In this document: piece by piece, positions 24,101 to 36,100 of the stretch
Position numbering within the stretch: position 1 is the stretch's first letter
Layout of the letters: each line of letters opens with the position of its first letter
From: Prostheceraeus crozeri
Lineage: Eukaryota > Platyhelminthes > Polycladida > Euryleptidae
Direction: 5' to 3'
Assembly: GCA_907163375.1 (NCBI GenBank)
Contig: CAJQUW010001420.1
Location: 1,178,001 to 1,242,000, forward strand
Length of the DNA stretch: 64,000 nt
Position numbers and translations under genes: made by a program
Notes under the pieces: generated by a model
What the model saw: the letters and a program-made list of their open reading frames with translations, nothing else
Databases searched by the model: none
What the model was told of the DNA's origin: nothing

Positions 24101-27100
24101 TAGGCTATTTTCCTTGCCGTCTTCCAGAACTTGACATTTCTATACTGCATACAATGCATGTATTGCGTTGATGCGCAATCGAGAACAATGTGTGCGGTTT
24201 ACAATCATGTCTATCATGGCGAGGGCTAAAATCATCATTTCTTTGAGATATAACAGAATTTACATAATTTATTGATAACATGGACATTTCCTTGGCGGGT
24301 GCGAGTCATAAATGCGCTTTGAAAGGCAAACACGCGTTTGCATGTTTCAAATTATCAATACGTAGCATCTACGAATATGAAAATATGGATGCTCACTTGC
24401 AGATATACATCAAAAATTGCATTCAGTTGGTGGCTATATACATTAGCTTTTGAATGCTCATTCGCATTTGTTCTGAGCAAGAAGACATTTGAGTGAATCT
24501 TGATAATGCAAAATATAATAATTGATTATTCAATTTTAATTTGCGCATATGGTCAAATGGCTACTAATTTCATATCAGATGGGCCTGGGCATAAAAATTA
24601 AATCTGCAACGGGGCCGAAGAATTCGGGCCTTCAATGAATCGGCTGACGGGCCCGGACCGAAACCCCATTCTGGGCTCTTCTAACCAGGCTCGGCGAAAA
24701 ATGCTTGGTATGGTTATATACTTACACATGATTATTTGCGAAAACAACTCTTTTACCAGCACTCATAATCATTATGAAAATCTAGTCTATGGGAGAATTC
24801 AGTTATTTTCAATCATTGGAATTATGAAAAGAAGTCAATTCAATTTAGATCAGTAGTTCAATGTACAATGTGGATGTAGAGTGAAGTTTATCTAAATATT
24901 TGATATATTGTCTTTCGATCAGTCACCAAATTTGAATGAAAATCAACAAAAATCTTCAAAAGTCCACCATTCGGCAAATAATCGGCAGAATGCCCATTAT
25001 CACTCTGCAGTGTCAATAATCGACCGGTTAACCCTTGCATTTTTATATCGATGCATCGCAAGTGCCCGCGGAATGCTATTTGTCACCGAAAATGTGGTTA
25101 TGGGGTATGTCACCATCTATTTTAGCAAAGCGATCTGTGAATATATGAAATTTCTAATGGCATCCACCGTTAGTCGAGGCTGTGCGACGAAGACCCACCA
25201 TTTCACTTTTACTGACTTTCCCAATTAAGTTCAATTCTGGCTGAATTTAGCATTGAGGACAGCCGGTGAATGTACCTTGTGAGACAATAGATTAATTAAT
25301 TAATTTATCTTAATGTAGAGAGCGCGGAAATTATAGACGTTTGAAACAAAATCCTAATTGTCACTAGATTAACGTGACACTATCAACGCAGTCAAAAAGC
25401 TTACGACATTTTCGCCGGTTGTCCTATGGGCTAGCCATTGGTGAATTGTCATTGCGCGTATCTGTTACCGAGTCGACTAGGTCTATCATAACCCGAGCAA
25501 TTATCGTGAGCGCTTATGCGGATTTGAAATCATGTAATTCTAAGGATGACAATTTTGATGTCCTGGTGAACATGCTAACGGAGAGTTTGTTGGTAAGCAA
25601 CTGTCTGACAACGTTATAGTGCTTCGCCGAACTACTGTGTCACAAAAGCTAATTTCATTGTTAGACTTCTTTATTCAGAGCAGAACTTTCCGAAAGTGCA
25701 TCTTCTACTGGACTTTAATTTTATCAATGTAGTAAAAATGGACTGCGATGGAGGCTCGTAGAAGACAACAAATCACGTAGGTAGGCTATTTGATGGCTGG
25801 TGACCATAGCTCGTTCAATAATAGCTATGCAGCTACTCCATCTGTCCACTATTCAAAGATGCGTACAGTACTCGGCTTCGCCGCATGATATATTTTGAAA
25901 TGTCGTCCGCATGTCGCAGCTGAATAGCTGTAATGTATGGAGGTAAAGCTCATCCGCAAACAGTGTACAATGGTGATAATGCTTCACTTTCAACCATGTA
26001 GCAATACATCAGAAGATTACGTGATGTTATTCATGACAACACTTCACAATTCATAACATAAATCAAAATTGATGATATTTCGCTAACACGACTTCAAATT
26101 ATTTGAAAAGTAAAACATTTGCAGAAGTATGGAAGGAGAGCAGATGCATTCACATTGTTGAGTTTCCCACTTCCTGCCGATATTGACACAGTTTTCTCCG
26201 TATCGAGATTATTTGGTTCATTGATAGACCACATTTCGCTATCTACTTCACGTCTTGAGTAATACCATTCCCATTGATGATCTGGAGAAGTGTCTGATCC
26301 CCCAGAACTTCGATAAATGCCTCCCAATCGAAGTTGCACGATCGACGAACCCGAAACCATTCTCTGAACCGCTTTCAATTCTTCTGCATCGTCTATTTCG
26401 GTCAAAAACCCACCTTTTATGGTACAGCTTTCTAAAGATGTTTCCCAGTTAGCGGTTTCTGTTACCAAGACATATCTGTCAATGTTCCACGCAAGTGGGA
26501 ATGATCGTGGGCACTCGAAATTGTGCTTCTGTACCCACAAATTGACCGTTCGATGCGGTGAATGCGACGAACCTGCTAAAGCCCACTTTAAATGAAAATA
26601 ATCAATTTTCTCGATCAGTTCACAAACATCTCGTGAAGTGTGATATACGGCGATGCAGCGGCGAGATTCAAGCAAGCAGGACTCCATACATTGTCGTATG
26701 CTTGGAGTGTCGTGTATCTGAGTAAATATTGAAATTTTTTGAAGATAGTCTTCAGGAACTGTGAATCTCACAAAGTCTGAACAAGGAGCGATAAAGATGA
26801 GATTAGTGGTAAAGAAGATGAGGTGCAACCAGATCAGCATGATTTGTGAATGTGTCGGAATGGTTTGATTCCTTTGATGGAAGTAGGATTGCAAACTGTT
26901 ATCTGAGCTTCAGCTAATTTATTATCTTTGTTAGTCGACAATGTTTTCAACGTCTGACAGAAGACAGATAAATGAGGTTTGTAAGACCCCTGAGATTAAT
27001 AAAAGTCCTCCTGCTTTTACGGAAATTCATCTGTATTTATTGTCTGATTAGTTCTGAACGGTGAAAGCATGATCAATGTATTGATGCTAATCTTCATGCA

Positions 27101-30100
27101 GCAAGAGTAACATCTCAAGGGATCTGGCTGTTTGATCGCCATTGAAATATTCATATAATTTGATTATCATATTACATTTATGAGCTGAATCCTCCAGTGG
27201 TTAATAAATTCAAATGATAAAGCAAAGAATCAATTATTGTTGGGTAATGCCCTGTTTGACCAGTTCCGCAAATTGACTGGAAAATTCATTTGGTCTTGCC
27301 ATTCATTCAGAAATACAAGAAAAGGATCAGAAGATACATGAGAGGTGTGAGTTTCCAAAATTCATTGAAGTCATGATTTGGAAAATGCCTCCGTTTTGTA
27401 CGCATCAAAGTTATAACAGATCAATTCCAAGTCTTATGAGCAGCAATCATGGAGTAATTGATGTTCATTCGTTGTAATTTGAGGTGATTTCCACGGTAAT
27501 GATCTGACGAATAAAGTGACTTTTCCCAGATTCAGGTGCAATTTACTCAGAAACTACTGAACCTGAGATTTCCGCAATTCAGCTCCGACGACATCACACA
27601 TGCGTTTGTTTGTCACGCATTTATTTTTCCACTAGCATGGATATGTGAGACATGAGAAGACGAATAGGGATGTAGCAATTATCTGACATGATTGAACATG
27701 AATTGTGGTACGTGTTTATGTAAAAAATCTGCGAGACTAGTTATCATTGCGTCAATACATTACAATGACATTGATGCCATGAATCCTGTAGTGCAACTTT
27801 ATCTGTGAAGATTGGAATTAGGACATCTGAGTAAAATGCGAGTATGACTATTTATGCTACATCACTGAAGAAATCGATTGTTGATCTCAATTGCATGCAC
27901 TCCTGGGATATTCCAGATTTTCTATTGGTTGTTATCGGTTTCAAACAATAGTTACCGCAAAACTGTCGGATGACCTTTAAAAGTATATTATTTTGGGATG
28001 TTATTCTTAGCTATTTTTCTTTCCGATTAATGAATCAGTGGTTCGGGTCCGGTTTCCACTATGGACGAAGCGCTAATCAGTGCTTTTCGTTTAACTCCAA
28101 TTTTTTGGAAATCTTGACCCATGTCACGAGCTCGCCCTTAATTGGGTGAGACATGCAATCATACGATTTGCAGCTGACTAGTTGTTATTGTACCCCTGTG
28201 ATAGAGTGCTCGCTAATACAATTGGGGTACCTGGTTTCGAATCCCAGCGTGGAATGTCAACTTACACATTCATTTTCGAAAAGAGCGGATGGAAACATCA
28301 TTTATCAAGCAGAGTCCTACGATAGGTAGTTACGAGTCACTTCAATCCCGTGCGACATAATAGCAAGAGTGGGAGCATTGGGAGTGCTAGCATTGTTACA
28401 AAATGGATCGGATGGTTAATAATTCTTCCGCGTCTTTATTACTTGAATGCTGCTGATTGTCGATGTGATTTTGATTGAAATTTGTTGCTTAAGTACCGTC
28501 ATATCAAAGAAAAGCCTTTCGCTGTGTGTTTCAGTCACCAATATTTTGTTACGAGTAATTCTTAAAATAGCCTGCTAGAATCTAATCAAAAGTAATTGAT
28601 CAAAATTCAAAATTAGTCAACTCAAAGTAGCACTAGCATCCCAACAGTTCGCAAGGAAAATTCAGGATGTCTTACTAATTATTTGGTGCACTTTATCATC
28701 ACTAACTCACTAAATCAGTACTTAGGGCGTATCGAAAGCGTCAATTTCAGGCGAATTTAAATAAATTAATGGCACTTTGGTGGCAAAATCACTAATCGAT
28801 TCACCCCTAATTATGGACATACATCTATTTCTTCATTTTATTGCAGCATTCGGATGACCCAGTTGTATTGCTTGGTTTCCATATTCGTAAATTGTTATAT
28901 ACGACGATTTAATTTTTATTTGATTTTGAAACACATTTTTTGTCTTTGTAACATCATATCTAAAGGCCTCTTAAGTTTTCTTTGATTTCTGTGCAGGGCC
29001 GTGGCCATTCTGACGTATTCGCTTCGGATGTTCGTAATGCTGAGAATCGAGGACGCGGAGATGTCTATGTAACTTCTGTGGCGAAGCTTGACTTCTTACT
29101 GTCTCGAGTAGAGGTTGAGATTGGTGCGAGCGAAGAATGGTTATCATTGCCACTCTCTGCTTCCGATGCGGAAGGTCGTGCAATGCAACATTGTCATTTG
29201 CTTCCTATCGTCGTGAGTGCTGATGATGCCAGCGTTGTGGAAGTGGATAAAAGTAAGTTCTCAATGCAGACACAGTAAGGGCCGTGGAATTCAGATATAA
29301 GTAATCTTATTAACTATGTTTTCCAGTTGTATTTGCCAACCCAAACACGTCATCGCCCGCTTGCGCCTTGGTTCGCGTGAAGGGTCACAAGCTTGGCTTC
29401 ACGGACGTCACCGCTCGCTATGAGTTCAGTGTCAATCGACGTCACACTTTGGAGGCTAGAGTAACTGTCGGCGCCTTTCATCCGTTGCACTATCTGCCTC
29501 AGTTTCACTCCCGAACAGTCGCAGTGGCAAGTGTTGGTTCTGTACTTACCGTTGGAGTCAACGGCGGCCCTCAACCATGGATCCACAATCCTGCTGGATA
29601 CTTTGCGGTAATGACGACTGAAAATTCTCGCAACCCTCTGGCAGAGATCAGCTCAGCTGGAAGAGAAAGAAGTGGGCCAGGAGGAGCTCTAACCTTCCAT
29701 GTGCGCTGTCTAAGACTAGGAAGAATCACACTGGAGACGTCGGTCGGTAATAAAGTGACCAGCAAGAACGCATTTCCTGTAGTCGCAATGGCAAAAATAG
29801 AGTAAGCTTTTTTAAACTTTATTTTTTTCGTGGAACGTCAAAACATTTCTCATCCATTTGCACATATGCTTTACTGGTATATTTGCTGTCTTGTTTCAAA
29901 AGCCCTATGATTTTATGTTCATTTATACTGGTGTGGTCTCGGTAGCACAGTGGTTAAGTGCTTGGCCTAGCGATCTTTTGGTCCAGAGGTCGAGCCCCGA
30001 AGTTGTGATTGGAAGTCGGCAGGAAGGGCATCCGGACTAAAAGTACTACCGTACTTTTCCGTAATAGCTGCCATGGCAGCTTAATTGTTTTTTACCGTTT

Positions 30101-33100
30101 TGGGGCATAAAATTTGAATCCAAGTAATCTGCCACTGCAAAATAAGCTGCCACCCAGCTTATCCTGTAATTACAGCTATTCTGGCTGCTAGGAACACCTT
30201 ATAACTGAATATATACCCAATTGAAATCAGTTGGGTCTACTTAAGTTTGTAATTGACAGCATTATGGATATTCTAAGTCGAATAATGAAACTGATTTAAC
30301 CAAAATGTCTCATACACTTTTTAACAAAATTACGGCATATAAGCTAATAGGCCTACCCAATAAGTATACTTGTATATACTGTATATATACAAGTATATAC
30401 TCTATATATACTTGTATATAGTGTATACTTGTATATACACCTATTGTACATATACGTGTATGTAGGCTAACGCTAAGTAAGCCACAGTTATTGGCTAAGT
30501 AAACTATAGTACAACAGGCCAAGGGACCTTCCACATTTTTTTCAAACAAAACGTTAATTTCATTAAGTCACTGTTTAGTGTAAAGCATGAAAAATATCTG
30601 AATCATTCTTCGGTTTTTCTTTTTTTGCATAAACCAATGCAGAAACAATTTATGAGTAAATACAAAATTAACGAAAATTACATGTGCATACGCTCGTACG
30701 ATCTAAAATTAATTTACCGGCGTAGTTAAGAAAATGATATTCGGTAGTCAAGTTCGTCAGAGTGGACAAGAATTCTTGGAAATTTTACCGTCTGACAATA
30801 GAGGGAAGCAGGTGTTTTGTGATTGGTTCTCAGATGGTCATCTATAGACTTATTACGGGCTGTCGACAACTCAAGGTTAGAGAAGGGAAAACGTCACGCG
30901 GCATGATTTCCGAGAAATTAACAATGGACATTTCCGAGACATTTTTTTCCAAGTGAACTGCCACTGCCAAATAGGCTGCCATGACGCCTTATTTGACTGG
31001 CAGCTATTACGGAAAAGTACGGTACAACGCTCTATAAGTCTGACTATGTCAACACCGGCCAAGCCCCAAGTATGGGGAGTAGTGACGTAAAAGCTTCATT
31101 TTTCATTTATACTGGTGTTGCTATGTGCTCTGTATGAGGACTTGCAAAGCAAGTTTTTTTGAGAAGCATTTCGAAGGCGAATTTGTGAATTTAGATGGTT
31201 CCTCATTTTATCACAAAGAAAGTATCAAGATTAGGGTTTCAGAAATTGTATCCAGCAGTCGAGTCAATCCCGGAAGTGCTTCGAGAAGTTCAAATACTTG
31301 TAGTTTAAAAATCACAGGAAAATATCATACTGCAACAGCAGTCATGTTTCACAAAAATAAATCTTCATAACACCTCCACGTTAAAGATATGTTACAAAAC
31401 TTGATTCAGTGGAAATCTTTTGTTTGAAATATCTATCATCTCTGTGATATAATCCCAAAAGAAAGAAATTGGTGCAAGAAAATTTATTCGACAACGATTG
31501 ACAGATTTCATCGGTTTTTGCATCAAACCATTTTTTACACTTTTTTTCTGCTGAGGTTTGGTCGATGGTTTATCAAGACTGTGCTTCTGATAGAAACATC
31601 AGTATCGGGAAGATGAAGTCACATGTATCTGTTATGAATGTTAAAGCGATTTATTTTAATTTTTATTATCCCGTTGACATTCATTCACAATGTACAGGCC
31701 ATTGTTAAAGAGAGTGTAGGTCTAGTTTAAGGTTACTGATTAAAAAAAGACACCAACCGACTTATAGAAGCCTAAACCAAATGCATGCTTGCACCCGGAA
31801 TCTGTCTGTCAAGACACACCTATGTTCTGCATTTCACATTTTCACATAAAATTTTCCTTGTAGAGATACTGACAACTAATAACATTGTATCAGAATGCAA
31901 TTTGCTCGTGCAATTCACTCATTATTCACTGTTTTAATTATTTATTTTTAGCCTGGTTTGCGCAATCCCGGCTGTTCTGCATCTCGTCCCATTGTTACAT
32001 TTACCGAAAGAAGTACTTCCACCTTGTCCTATCGTTAATGACACTACTCAAGAGGTAAGCTAATTTTCATTCAGGTTACTGTTCATTATATAGGCTATGC
32101 AGATAATAATTGCTCTCTTAGTTGTCAATGGATTTTGATGGCTAAATCGAATTGCATGTGACTCAAACAAATATTTTTCAGTGGTGGGAACAACAACTGT
32201 GCAAGAAGCCGTAATTCAGTTTTGTGTTTACATTTCAACATCTTTCAGTTTGTTGATGGCAGCGCACGATTTGCACAAGTTATTGGATGTCTCATTCGTG
32301 TACGGGTATGAGTTTAAACTACTATTTTCTGTTTCCTAATGTTCTGGTAGAGAGCGTTCATATTTAGAACTTTTGTGTGAATTATTCATCAATTTGACTG
32401 CAAATAAAGTACATTGAACACGTTAACTAGCAACGCAATCAGACTTCGCAAATTAGAATCGCATAGAGGAAGTATAGCTATTGCTCATGTGACTTAGTCA
32501 AAAATAAAATTATCCTACTGGCGATTAATATGTTTATAGATCAGTGGTTGGTGATGATTCATCTTGATCGCGATGGTGGAACTGAATATTGTTAAGCTTA
32601 TATGAAGCCTGATTCACATTGATTAAATAGCGCTCGTCGTAGTGGGAGGAAAATCTTCATAATTTTAATAAATCATGATAAATTTTCTAGTGGCTCACAG
32701 GAGTGGAAGCGATTAAATTTTTGTATCGGTTAACCGAATCTTTAAAGGGGCTTCAATCATGATTTCTTTAAAACTAAAACTTTGTTCAATTTTTTGCAGA
32801 CCATTGGGACCAATCACGGTTGAAAATGATTGTTAAATCGCCGCTTTTTCAATTCAAAAGATAGGAACATCATTTGTCTTATGATTCATTGATGTAGTCC
32901 ACAAGTTCCTTTCAGCTTCAACCTAGGCAATAAATCTCAGTTCCTTGGGCATACCTTCATTGAAAAAGTCATTCCCACAACAAATGAGACTTCGATACTT
33001 TCATTGCATTGAAGTGCATACAAATAATGGATCAGATACTCAGTTTAAAACCATATTTTTAACAATTTGCTTTTTCAAACAAGCCACAGTCAGTTAAGCA

Positions 33101-36100
33101 ATTGAAAATTCTAAACCAGCTAACCGCTTGCAACCCTAATTGCTGTCAGATCATATGTTGTGTTTAAATGATGATGATGAGTGCAACCGCAAGAACATTT
33201 TATTGACGCAGTGGTTTTATGAATAAGTATCCTTACTTCAGATCAAGGTCGCTGTAACTGATTCACTCGTGGTCACCTCTCACTGCTTCAGTCGCAATTG
33301 AATTAAGACACGACACGGTCAAAAAAAATCGAAGGATCCAGGAAACGGGAGATACCAAAGTTAAACAACTACCCTACTGGAGATTCCTGTAAATAATTAG
33401 GTAATTAAAAGTCATAAACGAACGAATGAATACAAACTAATGCTAACTACATTGAGTAACCTACTCCAGAACAGAGTATGGACTGAAATACGTATAAAGG
33501 CTAGTCGACTCAACTTAAGACGGGAAGGGAAATAAATTAACACTTATAAGCGATCATATTTTACCATAAAAGAACTGAAATAAGAGTCTGTCAAAGACCT
33601 GACGATAAGCTAACTTAAAAATAACAAATGGTGAAAATAAGAAACCTTAAAAAACCAAAATTAAGTTTGCTATGCATGGAATCATCAGGGAGGAACCATG
33701 TGGCTGCATGAAGCAAGGTTTCGGCCTCCAACCTCCAACCTATGCCACATGGCGGGGCCAGGCCAACCTTATCGAATGTACGACATGGAAGGTCTCTCCA
33801 AGCCTTAGGAAACATAGCAGAACCTAACCGAAAATAAATTTTTTGGAATTTTAGGACAAAAGGAAGCACATGAAACTGGAGGAGGTTTTCTTAGCCCAAC
33901 ATGCCAATGATGGATGGCATCTGGCGGGGCTAAAAACAACCAAACTTAAAAACAAGGAAACTATTCTTTTAGAAGGACTTCATGCAAGAGTTAACCAGCA
34001 AATTAGTCTTATAACCCCTTCCTTTGAAGATATCAAAAATGCCCTTAGCTCTTGATGCGAAGGCGGAAGCATCAGATGAAATCCTGGCGAACCTGATGAG
34101 TTGGGCAGCAAAGATGTTTAGGCGTTCAAAGGCATATTACTCTCGGGGAAAGTATACAACACCACTGGGAAGCTGAACTCATCAACCTTATGGTAAACCT
34201 CTGTGAAGTAAAAGTGATTCCTAGGAAAAATTCAACTTGATCCTGTGGATTCCCACAGTGGTGGCAGCAGTAAGATTTTACCACAGATTGCCAAAAAGGT
34301 GTTCTAGCTGCGTTGTAAAAAAGTTAGATGATATTCCTTAAGTGAAATTCAATCATAAATGACTTTGTATAACATTACCTCCTTTCTTGGTCGACTGTAC
34401 GATTGTTATAAACACGAATTACTAGAAAACACGTTGAACAATTATAGTACTACTGTTTTGATCAGATGTAGGAGTAGCTCGTGGATTTCATGAAGACCGT
34501 TGTGACAAGCGCTGGCGATCGGACTTAATTTAAGGAAAGAAATGTATTGTAGTATACTAGTATTGGTGGAATAATGCTTATTACAGCGCGCCATGATCCT
34601 GAGCAATGCATCTCATATGAGCGCGCTATTAAACCTGGCTAACTGTTGCTCTCATATTCAACCTCATTTGAAGGCTTCACGTTTAAAATGTATTCAACAT
34701 TCAATGACAACTCATGTCCTGTGGACTATCTTTTCAGAAAAAAAGGTCCTTTTTTAATTGTTTTCAGGAGTTGCTCCTTTGAACCTCAAAAAATTGCGGT
34801 TATAGGAAGTGTTCAATAGATTCTGCGATTCACACGTCAGTGATGCATGGCTGGATCCTTCTATAATGATATTGAAGGGCAATGAATTTTGGAATTGAAA
34901 ATGCGACATTCAGAAAAGTTTTTGTCTAGGTCCGTGTAATACGCGTAGCGATGTAGGATGACAGTGTACATTTGAGAATCCATGAAATTCCTTCGAAGCG
35001 ATGAGGAGGATCTCGATAACTTTTTTACACGCTGATGTCCTGTGTGCTCACAGTGATTATTCTGGCGGTTCAGACTTCTTTTGCTGAGGCAAGCAAGTTT
35101 TTCGATGAAGAAAATGATATCCAAAGTAAGACTTTTACCTCGTCGAATTATTGAGGATCACAATTTATCTGTCTGAGTCGTGCAGTCACATCACATCGCA
35201 AAATGTGGCGATGTCACATCTCACCGCAGATATAAAAAAATAAGTCACAGAAATGGATGACGGATGAATAAAAAGTGAAGGTCCTCAAGATAAAGAAGCA
35301 TTCTCTGTCATCTGATTGAGAAATAAAAGATAAATCTTGCACTCTGGCGGAAGAAGCGAGTAGGCCTGCCAAATGATCAACCGAGCTGTTTCATGAGACT
35401 CATGCATTTGCAGCAAGAGCCAAGTCACCACTCAAAGAGCTTTCTCAAATTTTGATGTTTTTCGTGCATTGTTAGATTTTATCAGCTTGCTGTGTTTTTA
35501 TAGATATATTTTCAATATTTTTTGATAATAATGACAAATTATTAAAGTTGATGTACGATCGCATTTCATCTCAAGCATTGGAAAGCGAGTAAACCTTGTT
35601 CACACTCGTAAGCTCATTAGCCTTTTCAATGATGTGGCCGAGCTTCTTTATTCCACTCTCATTCTTCCATGCTGAGTTGTAGGCAAGATTCCACAAGAGC
35701 ACGGATCTCCTGGACGCACAGTAAACACTACCACAAGTCTAAGGCACCGGTACATAACCACGCACTTGAGCATTTCTTGATTAATGATTTCACTTAGAGA
35801 TTGCAACCCTGTTTTGTTGCAAAATATCAAGATAAATAAATTCCTTTCACTCTATTCATTTCTTGCTCTGGTATTTACAAATAAATGATTGCTCACTGTA
35901 GTATTGGGTATTATTCATGTTTGCGTGAAATCCGGAAAAAATCCGGGTTTTTGGAATTCTGAATTGGGTAGCAACCCTGGAAATGTATAAAACCGATTTA
36001 CTCACGTGCTATATTGCATGGGAATGTATGAAATGTTATTAAAGATAACTAGGTAGTGATTTTCATTTCTGGTTGATTTCCAGAGGCCAATTCACAATGA

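Larger units (their letters stand above)
23296..28809. mobile_element. 5.5-kb segment bounded by ~760-bp inverted repeats
   Basis: The left arm (23296-24061) and the reverse complement of the right arm (28049-28809) align over most of their length with many substitutions. Both start TAGGGGTG(T/A)A(C/T)CGATTAGTGATTTTG. Shared internal blocks include TTTTGATTAGATTCTA, AATATTGGTGAC, AAAATCACATCGA, GTCAGCTGCAAA and GTGGAAACCGG. The terminal TAGGGGTG resembles hAT ends, but I see no 8-bp target duplication and no transposase. It is either one element with long inverted arms or two opposed copies of a ~765-bp element. A lectin-like ORF lies between the arms. Confidence 0.65.
10356..28996 (+). other. 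18.6-kb gp210 intron packed with mobile elements
   Basis: This intron joins exon g (phase 0) to exon h (phase 0). It contains, in order, an LTR element, a hAT element, a MADF relic, a pogo-like MITE, a SINE and the large inverted-arm segment with the lectin ORF. The stretches 18906-21772 and 22003-23295 show no gene or element I can name; the second has a 12-C run near 23045-23056. Confidence 0.8.
29918..31117 (+). mobile_element. tRNA-derived SINE, copy 2, split by a TIR element
   Basis: A 16-bp duplication TTCATTTATACTGGTG flanks it (29918-29933 and 31102-31117). The SINE runs 29934-30046 and resumes at 31025-31101 after a 978-bp insertion. It shares the copy-1 sequence, with a better A box (GTAGCACAGTGGTTAAGTGC). 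The 3' end is AAAAGCTTCATT rather than a poly-A tail. Confidence 0.88.

Noticed and set aside
31125..31370. 81-codon + strand ORF after the second SINE
   Set aside because: It has no recognisable domain and lies in an intron; likely random.
33615..34055. Coding-like minus and plus ORFs (LPCRTFDKVGLAPPCG and others)
   Set aside because: I recognise no family and see no splice or TE context, so they are not called.
35966..35980. CAGGGTTGCTACCC-type hAT terminus (on the minus strand)
   Set aside because: No partner terminus or 8-bp duplication was found in the surrounding intron, so no element is called.
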